30,932 nucleotides of DNA from Phellopilus nigrolimitatus (lineage: Eukaryota; Basidiomycota; Agaricomycetes; Hymenochaetales; Hymenochaetaceae). Both the position numbers and the translations under genes were made by a program. The notes beneath the pieces were generated by a model. That model was not told where the DNA came from, made no database searches, and saw only the letters and a program-made list of their open reading frames with translations. Shown piece after piece: positions 9,044 to 18,589 of the stretch (its first letter is position 1; each line of letters starts with the position of its first letter). The stretch is taken from the NCBI GenBank assembly GCA_021029095.1, contig JAJOHG010000302.1, positions 1 through 30,932 of the forward strand, in the 5' to 3' direction.

Positions 9044-9400
9044 GTGATGATCATCGATGATCATCGATGATCACTAGTGATCACTAGTGATCACTGGTGA
9101 AAACCAAGTCTAAGAGCTATTCATCGATGATCACTAGTGATCACTAGTGATTGTCGATGAATGGGCACTTGGTTTTCATCATTCACTAGTGATCACTAGT
9201 GATCATTAATGAATGGGGACTTGGGTTCATTGTTCATCAGTGATCATCAATGAACGTCGTGCTTCGACTTGAGTGTTCACCAGTCATCGATGAACAGTGA
9301 AATTCTATCTATTCAAGTCTAATAAAAAGCCTCATAAATGAGCAATGATTGGTGAATGAACTTGACTGGCGTTCACCATTCACCGATGAGTGGTGAATGC
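9044..9400. repeat. Left subterminal palindrome array
   Basis: Dense overlapping copies of TGATCATCGATGATCA, TGATCACTAGTGATCA and ATTCACCA/TGGTGAAT words, separated by GACTTG/CAAGTC words at about 9033, 9105, 9166, 9219, 9269 and 9313. Much of it can fold on itself. It contains no gene. Confidence 0.8.
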
Positions 9401-9648
9401 CTCAAATCCGAGATCATCCGACAAAAAGACTATAATTTAATAATTAGTAGTAACACAGCCGCAAACTGTGATCGACGTTCTGCTTCATCCTGTTACGCGA
9501 TATCGGGCGGACACTCGCCATCGTTCCCACGCTCTCGTCCAACCCAGCTCCTGAGGTTTTGAAACAATCTCCCTGTCTCGTCTGCACAGTCCATCATGCC
9601 CAGCTTTAGAAGCAGACGCATAACACTGCGTGTGACTATTACAGTTGA

Positions 9649-12600
9649 CTAGACGGCTCAAGTTTGTCCGACACCTCGTCGCTCGTGAGCTTGGACGAAT
9701 ACAAGAACCCCAATAGCAGCGGCTCTTCGCTGTCTCTTTCGTTCGGATCGGCGGTGCACACCGAGCCGGAGGATGATAGCGTCCCTGTCAGCTCGAGGGA
9801 CACCGGGTTACTTGTTTTTTTAGAAAAACGAAGACAATTATGAACGGCGGGAGCTGGTCGACAGTGCAGGACTTCCACTCCTTGTCCGGATTGGAGTCTG
9901 AGTTTGACGCAAGCGTGTTCGATGGTACGTCCTTGTTGTTCAAATCTCTGTTTCGTTTTTTGTTTTGTTTTGTTCTAATATTAAGAAAAAAGTGTGGTAC
10001 TCCGCGGATCCTTCTGCAGTTTTCGAGCGGCTGAAGTTGTCCGAATCCTCCGAGTCCTTCGAGCGAAACACGCAATGGCTGCGCGACCAGACGTCGCGCA
10101 CTATCAACGGCATCATGACGCCCGAGTCTGTCGTCTCCGATGGCTCCTCGCTCGCGCTGAGCGGCGACGATCTCGATTCGCAGAGCCCGTTTGACGGCGA
10201 CCTCGCACTCCAGCAGGACAACGGCCGTTACTATTACACGTACACCTCCGGGAGCTCGTCGTCCGCCGCGTCTGCGTCCGCTGCTCACGACGACATCAGC
10301 ATCGGCGAGCACGGCAGCCACCGCATCGCGGACTGGCGAGATCCGAAGCTACAGTGGCCTGCGTCTCAGAAGACCCTTGCGCAGCCCTAGTCTAAGTCTG
10401 GCTCGTCCGACTACCCCTCCCCCTCCTCATCGAATCGCCAATCTGCGTCCTCGTCGACCTCCGACCCACATCCACGCACTGCGGACACCCCGGCCCAGGT
10501 CCAGCAGCTCGTGCCACCCGCATGCATGGACTGCTCCGCGTGCGGCGTCCTGCTCGACGTGTTCCGCTACGTGTGCTCGACGTGTGGGGAGTGCACGCCG
10601 CGCCCGCGTGCGAGCCCCGGCGCGAGCGGGCGCGCGAACGGTTATGCAGACGGAAAGGGCAAGGCGCGCGCCGACATCGTCGACGTGTCGATGTTCGACC
10701 CGCTCTCGCACCCGCCGCGCGCACACACGAACGGTAAGCCGTTTCCCGCGCGCCCGCGCCCGCTGCCCACGCTCCCCTCCACGCTCCGCGTCGTCTGCGT
10801 CATCGTCGTCGACGGTCGCGGGCGACGGCGGGTACGAGCTGTGCCCGGGCTGCTTTGAGACGGCCGGCGTGCTGCATGCGCTGGCGGGCGGGGCGGCGCC
10901 CGATGAGCCGACCTCGGCCTCTCCGGAGAACCAGCACACGCTGAGCTAGCTGCGGCGCGCGGCGCCGAGGCAGAAGGCCCATTTCCGCCATGCGTGCCTC
11001 GAGAAGCTGTGGAGCGCGTCGGGGTGGAAAGACGTTGGTGCGTGATCCGTCTCTTTTTGATTTCAATGTTAGCGAATGCTGAGTAGTCTGGATGGTGCAG
11101 AGCAAGACAATATAAGCGAGTGTACGATCTGCAACACCTCGCTGACGGCGCCGCGCTACAAATGCGCATCGTGCAAGAACTTTGTACTCTGCCGCGCATG
11201 CTACAGGTCCGTGCCATGGCTTCGCATTATCTTCAGGAGAGGGAAGTCCATCTAGTAGGCGCAGCCCCATAACCGAGGGTGACTGATAATCGGCTGAATA
11301 CTGCTGCTCGAGAGGCACTGTCTTAGAGTGTCCCTTTTCATAAGCCTCAGACCATTTAGCAAGAAAGAGCTACTTGAGTCCTGTGCGCAAAATGTCGTAT
11401 CGAGTTTTTTTGAAAGCTCCAACGACGGCGGAATTGAAGAAACTTGCTCAAGTCAACACGTATCACTGGAAAACGGCGTCCTCATCTTAAATAGCTGAGG
11501 ACAAAAGGTTGACAACACCTGAGCTTGACCGTCAAACCTGCATTGATCGAGCTGCTACGCAGCCTGAGGATACTGTTGATGACTGGATTTTACCTCCAGC
11601 AACTCTTGACGCGGCGAGCCAGCGGATTTTAGAAATGTACCAAAACATTATTTTCGCTGATGAAGAAGAGGAACAGAGTGGGTACGAGGGAGAAGAGAGC
11701 GGGTGGGATGACTCGCGGCTGAAAGGTGACGAAATCTCACATGCAAGTGTGTGCTCACCTCCATCCAGAACGTGCAAAATCGGCTTACTTCGTGTCCTTC
11801 AGTCGCGAAGGAGGGCACTCTGATTTCATGGCCCCCGACCAACCTCGAACATACGCGCTCGCAGATGTCCTTAGCTCGGACATAGGGCCTCTCCCGTGTC
11901 AATACCAGTACTCAATTTGAAACTCAGGAAAATTCTAAGTTTGAGTCGTACGCGCACACGTCGACCTCTTCGATCGCGGCGTTTCCAATGTTTATTATCA
12001 ACCTGCATACTCTTGCATCCCTTTCTACTCTTGTTTCCATTACAACTGCACCTGGTCCGACGAAATTCACCCCCAGTAGACGCGTGCGCGCGGACTCGCT
12101 TCGGGAGGCCGATGCAGTCACCATCATCGGGTCCGGCTTGAAACATGCACGCGGCGGCTGCTGTGATTACAAGACGCTCGACCTCCGCATCGCGTGCAAG
12201 GGGTGCAACCAGAGCAACGTCAGCATGCGGTTCCAATGTGCGACGTGCCCTGCGACGAAGACCCAGTCGTATAGCTTGGTGTGTTTTCCCTATATTTGCA
12301 AAATGATGCGGGGCTTGACTGGAGTTGTTGTTCGCTCTTCGTGCTGCTCTGTTCAGTGCGCCACCTGCAAGCAGTGAATGTATCTTCTTCACGACCCAAT
12401 GCATATTTTCTTTAAGCTACCGCGGCCCATGGATCGTCCAATTGAGTCGCAATTTGCCATTCTGCCAATCCTGTACGTCCCCATCGCTTTCCTTCACATA
12501 TTGTGTTTCGTAAACTAACGTCTGTTTGCGGATGTTAGGTACAGGCAGCCCGCAGGTCCAGCAGGTCGACTCAACTCCGCTCATCCCAAAGGTCCGTACG

Positions 12601-13050
12601 CCCTTCCGTGTCCGGAAAACCAGTCCTCTTTTTCTGACACAGTTTCATCTGCTGTTCCAGCTTATGTTACAACGCTCTACCACAACGTGGCGCTGTGTGA
12701 TCACTGCATGGACCGCATCAAAGGCGTGTGGTTCCGTTGTGTGTACTGCGCGAAGGATCTCTGCGATGTGTGTGAAAACTTGAATCCGCACGCGCATGAT
12801 CTCACCCATTTCTTCTATGTTTTTAAGGCGCCGGTGAATACTTTGTTCTCTTGTGCTTTAAGTTTTTGTGTCTCTTATTATTACAACTCGGCTTATTTTA
12901 TTTTAGGTGGATATGCAGATTTTCAGGTGAGAATAAATGTGTCTGTGTCATGTTTTATCTGACCGTTCATTGCTTCGCAGGATCGTCGTAGAGCTGGATA
13001 ATCTGGAAGGGAGTCTGCCGGTGCTGAACTATCCCGTGTATTACTCGTAA
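9649..13050 (+). pseudogene. Captured multi-ZZ zinc-finger protein gene, decayed
   Basis: Coding pieces run in order. LDGSSLSDTSSLVSLDEYKN starts at 9649. MNGGSWSTVQDFHSLSG (9840-9924) splices over 9925-9992 into a serine-rich part that meets TAG at 10388. The same frame continues to a first ZZ finger (CMDCSACGVLLDVFRYVCSTC), broken before GYELCPGCFETAGVL. A second TAG is at 10947. Finger two is CTICNTSLTAPRYKCASCKN. Finger three is CKGCNQSNVSMRFQCATC, then TGA at 12375, then MYLLHDPMHIFFKLPRPMD. Finger four, CDHCMDRIKGVWFRCVYCAK, and VDMQIFR-IVVELDNLEGSLP end at TAA 13048-13050. GT-AG introns are retained. ZZ fingers bind zinc and protein partners. The usual N-terminal domain of such proteins is not seen. 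At least three nonsense codons make a full product unlikely. Confidence 0.75.
11208..12110 (+). other. Unassigned block inside the ZZ-finger remnant
   Basis: This lies between finger two and finger three, where I recognise no ZZ sequence. Two protein-like stretches occur: one reading LRPFSKKELLESCAQNVVSS (from about 11346, stop about 11497) and an acidic one containing RILEMYQNIIFADEEEEQSG (within 11509-11760). Neither is a family I know. They may be linker sequence of the captured gene, a second captured fragment, or chance. Confidence 0.35.
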
Positions 13051-13399
13051 TGTCACTTCTGTTCACTAACATTTTATTGCCAATTAGCATCACATGTATT
13101 TTGCCTTCCTGTACTTCCAGTGCTGGTTGTATACGTAGCGGATGCATTTCAATCTTCTTGGAAGATTTATGGGTTGGCTCAAAGTGCAAAAAGCATAAAC
13201 AAGACATAGAGACGTGTTGAGGGGCACTCTAATTTATGTTTGTTTGGAAAAGAAAACTAGACAATGGATTGTTCAAGAGTATGGCTCCGGGATCTACCCT
13301 ATGACGTGCCACCGACTGCAGCTTCGAAATGATGTGTCGTAAGGACATCGGGTCTGGTCGGAAAGGAGGTTATTTGTAATAAAACTGGTCTTTCAAAGT
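13051..13399. other. 3' flank of the captured gene inside the element; no gene
   Basis: DNA after the TAA of the ZZ-finger remnant up to the right subterminal array. No open frame with recognisable content. Confidence 0.4.
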
Positions 13400-13680
13400 T
13401 GTTTTCATTGATCATAAATGAACAATGATTAAGATTTGACTTTTAAAAATCATTACTCATTGATGATCATCAATGATCATCAATGATTAGTAATCACTAG
13501 TGATCACTAGTGATCAATGAAAACATAACTTTTTTCATTGATGATCATTGATGACTGGTGAATTCCAAGTCTCCGTTCATTGATATTCATCGATGATCAC
13601 TAGTGATCACTAGTGATCATCGATGAATATCTCTAGGACTTGGGAAATTCATCGATGAATTTCCCAAGTCAAAGTCCAAA
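13400..13680. repeat. Right subterminal palindrome array
   Basis: This mirrors the left array: repeated TGATCATCAATGATCA, TCACTAGTGATCACTAGTGA and TTCATCGATGAA words with CCAAGTC/GACTTGG spacers (about 13563, 13640, 13664, 13685). Confidence 0.8.
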
Positions 13681-13698
13681 ATCCCCAAGTCCAATGTT

Positions 13699-13720
13699 TT
13701 TTGTCCGATAGCGACCGTCA
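13699..13720 (-). repeat. Right terminal inverted repeat
   Basis: Inverted partner of 9000-9021; it abuts the right TATGCACC directly, without the two extra T seen at the left end. Confidence 0.8.
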
Positions 13721-13728
13721 TATGCACC
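13721..13728. repeat. Right target-site duplication TATGCACC
   Basis: Second copy of the 8-mer; copy B similarity to copy A resumes immediately after it. Confidence 0.85.
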
Positions 13729-14120
13729 AACTAGTCCTTGAGACACGGCACGTTGATCACGCGTTTTATCTTTCTCGTCCGATATCCTCAAAGCAACACT
13801 CGAGGTCAACTTAAGGAAAAGTCAATAATATGAAGAAGATGGGTTTCAAGTCAACGCTATTATATTAGAAAGTAGTAGTTTGTATGCATTATCAGACATA
13901 CATTACAATGAGGTTGGAGTCATACAAACTGTAAAATACGATTGTAAAGCAGTAACAAAGCTCTGCCTTTGCTGCACCTCGCGACCAACATATCGACTGT
14001 CGCGAGTTACGAGTTGGTAACGGGCACACTGTTGCAATGTAGCAATGGAAAAAGACATGTCCATTGCCATGTCTTACACAAGTTTGCAAATGTTCTTGAA
14101 TACTGCAATCTCTGAAACAG
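13729..14120. other. Upstream region of leucine-rich gene B; no separate gene
   Basis: Aligns with 846-1247 of copy A. No frame is conserved between the two, while the nucleotide sequence is well conserved, as expected for a recently duplicated promoter region. Confidence 0.5.
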
Positions 14121-14128
14121 TATAAAAG
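14121..14128 (+). promoter_or_regulatory. TATA box of leucine-rich gene B (TATAAAAG)
   Basis: A canonical TATAAAA lies 38 bp before the start codon at 14159; the aligned site in copy A is degenerate. Confidence 0.55.
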
Positions 14129-14158
14129 CGTGCGCCATGGGTGTTTTCAGTATTGACA

Positions 14159-15047
14159 ATGACGAGCCCTTCAATCCTACCGAACTCATGGTCCATACAA
14201 GCAGGGGTGCTCTCTATCTGCAAGCCAGATTCTCGTGATGACTTTGACAAGCAGCTTGCCAAGATGCCAGATGTGGTGCAGCTTCCAGATGTGCACACTC
14301 TGTATATAGACACTCTGTTCCCTTTTGGCACTCTACCAAAAAATCGCTACAAGGTGGAGCTTCCTGCACTCCGGTGTATTGTGCTCAACAGTGTATGTGA
14401 TATTGAACGGATCCTTGATTGCTGTCTGGATAAATATGGGCCACAAGTGCGTGAGGTTCAGATTAGGAAGAGCTTGCGTTCCCATGTCGACCCGAACTTC
14501 TTTTTTCAACTTATGAAGACCTGTTCAAATGTCGAAACACTGCATTTCCCTATCCCCTGGGCTCAGGCCCACAAATGGTGCAATGATCCAGTTGATAAAA
14601 TAAACAAGAAGCAATTCCCCAAACTGAGGCTTGTTGGATTGCACCTATCCGGAGATGCAAATGAGAGGGATTGGTCTGGAGCTTCAAGCTGCTTGTCAGC
14701 CATATTAAAATGGAGACATCCAAAGCTCCAATTTGTCAAGAAGATCGAGCTGCATGGAGCTGCGTGGGCTTCGTTTGTGCCAGATCTGAAAACGGAAATG
14801 ATTTACTTGGCAGATATGGAAGGCATTGAAATCTTTTGCAACGACCCAGCAGCTGCTTTGGCCCTAAAACAGGTGAGGTTTGCAAATTATCTTACCATCA
14901 TTTCAATGACACTTATGATTGAATTCTGACTGACACAAAACCCTTTTTGTTGGTCCTGTATAGGCGAAAGAAGAGAAACGGTCACACTATACAGATGATC
15001 AACTAAAGATGTACGTATTGAACGAGATTATAAGACTTCGTATCTAA
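14159..15047 (+). CDS. Orphan leucine-rich (LRR/F-box-C-terminus-like) protein, copy B
   Basis: Exons 14159-14872 and 14964-15047 are joined across a GTGAGG...TATAG intron at exactly the same place as in copy A, giving 265 residues. The same recurring strands are visible (LRCIVLNS, VREVQIRK, VETLHFPIPW, LRLVGLHL, VKKIELHG, EGIEIFCN). It lacks the triplicated 11-residue repeat of copy A and ends differently (SHYTDDQLKMYVLNEIIRL). Both copies are open over their full length despite many substitutions, which suggests they are real genes rather than passengers. Function unknown; a partner-binding solenoid is the best structural guess. A TATA box precedes it. Confidence 0.75.
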
Positions 15048-15851
15048 AGTTACACCAGTCACAATATATATATATATATATGTATTCTGAGACTGATAAC
15101 TACCTTGAATGGTCAATGAGCCCCATGAGATTCCTCGAGACTCTTCTTTGGTCATTTAATTGTACTTTATTGCTTGAGGCTTTGAGAGAAGTCCGTTCTG
15201 GTCTAAATAATTGATTTCAAATCAAGAATATATGCATTCAGTATTTAGGTCGCAAGTCTTTGAGATTTCGTATGTAGTGCTCAAACAGGTCACAAGCTGA
15301 ATCCAGAACCTAAGCTTCCGTGCCAATACCGTATATCAGGAAACCTTGAAGCCGTTCTTGCCCAGCGGAACGAGAAGGTCGCCTCAGCGCAGATCAATGT
15401 CGATCATGGACCCACCTCGGCTAGCCTATGATGAAACCGTCGGGTTGGTACTATCCTCCCCACGGCGACCCGAATCTCAATTATACAATAGTGAGATGGC
15501 TCATATATATATACATGATGCACATAAATAGATGGAATGCGAAATCACAACCTCCAGAGAAGGCTTGCGTTGTCGCGAACGCAGTAATGCAAGTTCTGGG
15601 ATAAGAATGGTAGATTGGACTTTCAACATTAAGAGGTCTGCGTCGTCAGCGAAGAAGACGCGCGATCTATCTGCTATAAGCTTCTTAGAGCCGAGTTCTC
15701 TTTTTACAATTGTGAGGAGCAATTATCATCATGATGCAACGACTCATGATAGCCACTTCTCGCGCATACCTGGACGGGCTTGTTTCCTTGAACATTATAT
15801 TTCTTCCTGAGCCTTCGGTCCAATCCGCCTCACTTTCTTCGATCTTGGAAA
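15048..15851. other. Intergenic, matches 2235-3110; no convincing gene
   Basis: The 3' flank of leucine-rich gene B and conserved non-coding DNA, including a (TA)n run near 15067-15081. A frame at 15346-15531 is not shared with copy A. Confidence 0.5.
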
Positions 15852-16016
15852 TCACAACTTCCAGCGTCTGATCTTTTCATTTCCTTCGACATACATAGTC
15901 CATTCGTCATCAGCATCCATGTGCATTACGCATGAGAAATCATGAAGACACCAAAACTCCCCATAGACGAAAATGAAAAGCCAAAAGAGATAAATAAATG
16001 TAATTAGATGTGCCAT
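15852..16016 (-). CDS. Candidate 54-aa small protein with hydrophobic N-terminus, copy B
   Basis: ATG at 16016-16014, TGA at 15854-15852, the same length as the copy A ORF. It begins MAHLITFIYLFWLFIFVYG and ends EGNEKIRRWKL. Seven nucleotide differences from copy A give three silent and four replacement changes, with no indels. The hydrophobic segment at residues 4-18 would target it to a membrane or the secretory route. It may be a genuine small gene or just the 3' UTR of the adjacent MFS gene. Confidence 0.4.
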   Translation of the reverse strand: MAHLITFIYLFWLFIFVYGEFWCLHDFSCVMHMDADDEWTMYVEGNEKIRRWKL

Positions 16017-16147
16017 ATCAAAGTAAATTCGTGAAATCGTAATGCCGGGCCCATCTAGTAGCTACAGTAGTGCGACAGATACATGTGATATGCGGGATGC
16101 GTCCTGTCTTCCTTTCCTATTCCCTGTGTCGTGTAGAAGGTTTTTGT

Positions 16148-18527
16148 TCACATTGACACAGCAGGCGGACTCTTCTCGGTGCTCGGCCGCCCGGAAGGCG
16201 TCGGCGCGCCGGAGGAGCCCATCTCCTTCGTCTGCTTCAGTCCGCGCTCGATGGACCGCTTCAGCGAGTACTCGCGCAGCATCATCACTGCAGAAACGAA
16301 AGCAAAGGCACGGAGTAAGCGCCCCAATCTCACCAGTCGATGACAGAAGAACGAAAAATGCACCGAAGACCAGCCCTACAAAGGCAATCGGCACGGAGAC
16401 GATGTAGATCGTCGCGAGGCTGAGCGTGTACGCGTGCAGGACCTGCTCGCGCAGCGCAACGGGCTCGATCTTCGACAGGCCCGTGTAGTCCTCGATCCCA
16501 GACCCCGCGGGCGTGTAGCCCGCGACGCGCGCGATCCGCCTCTTCAACTCCGTCGCGAAGATTGTGTCGCCGACGGAGATGCCGACTGTGCCGCCAAGCG
16601 TCCTAGAGAGTGAGCGCGTGTCAGCGAGCCGCTTCGATGTCGGAAGAAGCGGCAAAGGAGAATCGCACCGTATGAGCGTGTATGTTGCCGTGCTGGTGGC
16701 CATGTCCTTCATCGGCATGGCTGCCTGAAGGCCGATGAGCGGCGGCTCGAAGAGGCACCCGATGCCAAGACCCGCAACGAGGAGCCAGATCTCCTGCTTC
16801 GCTGTGCTCGTGTTTTCTTCCAACATGGTCATCAGGCCCTAGATCACAAAAAGAGATTGGCACGGGAACAACGTAGTTAGCAAAGCTGGATACGCACAAA
16901 GCCGAACGTCATGACGGCCCACCCCACCCACATCACAGGGCGGTACCGCCCCGTCTTGTTCACGATAACGCCGCTCACGATCGCCATCAGCGCGGCGCCC
17001 AGCGAAAGTGGCAGCTGGCGCACGCCCGCCATCGTCGCGTTGGACCCGAGCACCTGGAAGTACAACGGCACGTAGTAGCTCGCGCCGAAGAACGTGAACG
17101 AGTGCAGCAGCGCGGATAGCAGAATCGCGGTCGTCGTGCGCGTGCGGAACAGGCGTGGCGGGATGATCGGCTGCTTCGACGTGAAGTACTCGTTGACGCC
17201 GCCCAGGACGATGAGCACGCCGCCGACGATTAGCGGCGCGAGCGTCTGTGGAGCGACCCACCCGCGCGCGGCGGTCTCCGCACTCTGGAAGCCGACGAGC
17301 ACGAGCACGATCCCGCCGATGAAGAGCCCGAGACCGAGAAAGTCGAATGTCGATGCGACCTCGCGCACGGTGCGCCGCTTGGTCGGGTTGAGGTGCAGGA
17401 AGAAGAAAAGGATGACGGCAGCTGCGCCGCCCGTGGGGAGATTGATCCAGAAACACCAGCGCCAGGATACGTGGTCGGCGAAGGCACCGCCGACGAGTGG
17501 GCCGATAACACTGGCGATGCCCCATGTGGCACCAATGAAGCCAGCGTATTTTCCTCGCTCTTCAAGAGATGCTAAAAGTGCATAAATAAGTATTTTGACG
17601 AAGGGAAGAATGAAGGTAAAGGCATACTGATGTCGGAAATGGTGATCATTACCATTTGGATAATCCCGCCACCCCCGATGCCTTGTAATCCACGACCTGT
17701 GAACGGAAGCAATAATCAGAATAGATATTTGGAAATATATATGAATAAATAAACTTACATAGGGCGAGCCAGATGAAGGTCTGTGCTGCACCGCACAAGG
17801 CAGAACCCAGCAGGAAAATGGAGATGCAGAAAAAAAGAATTGGCTTGCGACCGATGATATCAGAAAGCTTTCCGTATAGCGGACTCAAGCCTGTGTAAGA
17901 CGTGTGAGCAAAACTGGGAAGAGAAATGCACAAGTCAGTCTTACATGCGGACACTGCGGAAATTGACAGAATCAGTGGCCGATACTATGAGATGAAGGAG
18001 AGTACGCACTTAAGAGGTATGCAGTGCCGACCCAACTATACCCAGATGCACCGCCAATATCTCTGACGATCGTAGGGAGCGCAACTGCAGCAATTGTCTG
18101 GTCCAGAGCAGCCAGAAAGACTGGATTGAATTATGAGACTGTGTAAAGTTTGAAAAGAGAAACTCGGGACAAACCTGTCAACATGAGGCTATATGCGCGT
18201 TAGATATTTGATTATCGAGAAGACGACGATGCTGAAAGTTACCCAGGAAAGACGATCTTCATGTTACTTCGAGCGATGAAAAGTCAGCGAAAACTCCAGA
18301 TAGAAAAAATGAATGACACACTTGTGGGGAATTGCTTGCACTTCAGCCTCCTGCCATGTTGAACCAGGAGCTTGCCTTTGGTCACTGCCCTTCTCGACAT
18401 CGGCAGGATCTACTGAATTTGGATTTAGAATTCTTGGGTCCTCCTCTGCGAGAGCGTTACGGTCGGCGTCTGCAAGGTCGCGCGTCGCAGAGCCTGCTTG
18501 GGGATGATCGTGGTTGCTGGCAGACAT
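16148..18527 (-). CDS. MFS drug:H+ antiporter, 14-TM (DHA2) type, copy B
   Basis: Eleven minus-strand exons: 18322-18527, 18243-18266, 18175-18188, 18010-18120, 17945-17953, 17759-17890, 17628-17696, 16898-17571, 16669-16838, 16364-16602, 16148-16287. The total is 1788 nt and 595 residues, with exon lengths identical to copy A. Motifs are as in copy [45 protein letters not shown] and [15 protein letters not shown]. The C-terminal cytosolic tail ends [11 protein letters not shown]. It should be a plasma-membrane exporter of unknown substrate. Retention of both copies with every splice site intact suggests both are used, possibly a dosage increase. Confidence 0.9.
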
Positions 18528-18565
18528 GGGGAGCTGAGGGCTGAGGGGACGACGGAAAGTAGAGC

Positions 18566-18575
18566 ATATATATAT
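18566..18575 (-). promoter_or_regulatory. TATA-rich core promoter of MFS gene B
   Basis: ATATATATAT about 40-50 bp upstream of the start codon at 18527, matching the run in copy A. The duplication ends about 15 bp beyond it, so upstream control elements differ between the two MFS genes. Confidence 0.45.
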
Positions 18576-18589
18576 TTCCTGTCGGCGTG

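Larger units (their letters stand above)
8998..13720. mobile_element. 4.7-kb TIR DNA transposon carrying a captured ZZ-finger gene
   Basis: The left end starts (after two extra T) TGACGGTCGTTACTGGAC; the right end reads TGACGGTCGCTATCGGAC on the other strand, and both continue AAAA. Perfect 8-bp repeats TATGCACC flank it, and copy A shows the unoccupied site. Within each end lies an array of palindromic TGATCACTAGTGATCA-type words mixed with GACTTGG words. An 8-bp duplication fits the hAT and KDZ (Zisupton/Dileera/Kyakuja) groups; the ends do not let me choose. No transposase-like protein was found, so it is probably non-autonomous. Its interior is mostly a decayed host-type gene with introns, meaning capture happened at the DNA level. 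Confidence 0.85.

Noticed and set aside
9044..9240. Regularly repeated short words that could suggest a CRISPR array
   Set aside because: The repeats are self-palindromic, overlap each other and have no unique equal-length spacers. They sit just inside transposon termini in a eukaryotic genome.
10191..10949. 252-codon plus-strand frame inside the element
   Set aside because: Only its end (GGYELCPGCFETAGVLHAL) is real ZZ-finger sequence; the start is an off-frame reading of the serine-rich part of the captured gene.
8998..13720. Interpretation as a retrotransposon or processed retrocopy
   Set aside because: There are no long terminal repeats, no reverse-transcriptase motifs and no poly-A tail; the cargo keeps introns and the ends are inverted repeats with an 8-bp duplication.
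16839..17525. Long minus-strand frame of Arg/His-rich sequence
   Set aside because: It lies in a different frame of the same strand as the MFS large exon, which has clear transporter motifs; the low-complexity content is a frame artefact.
3407..18527. A biosynthetic gene cluster
   Set aside because: There is a transporter and a dehydrogenase but no core synthase (PKS, NRPS, terpene cyclase), and the dehydrogenases are broken. The repeated order comes from segmental duplication.
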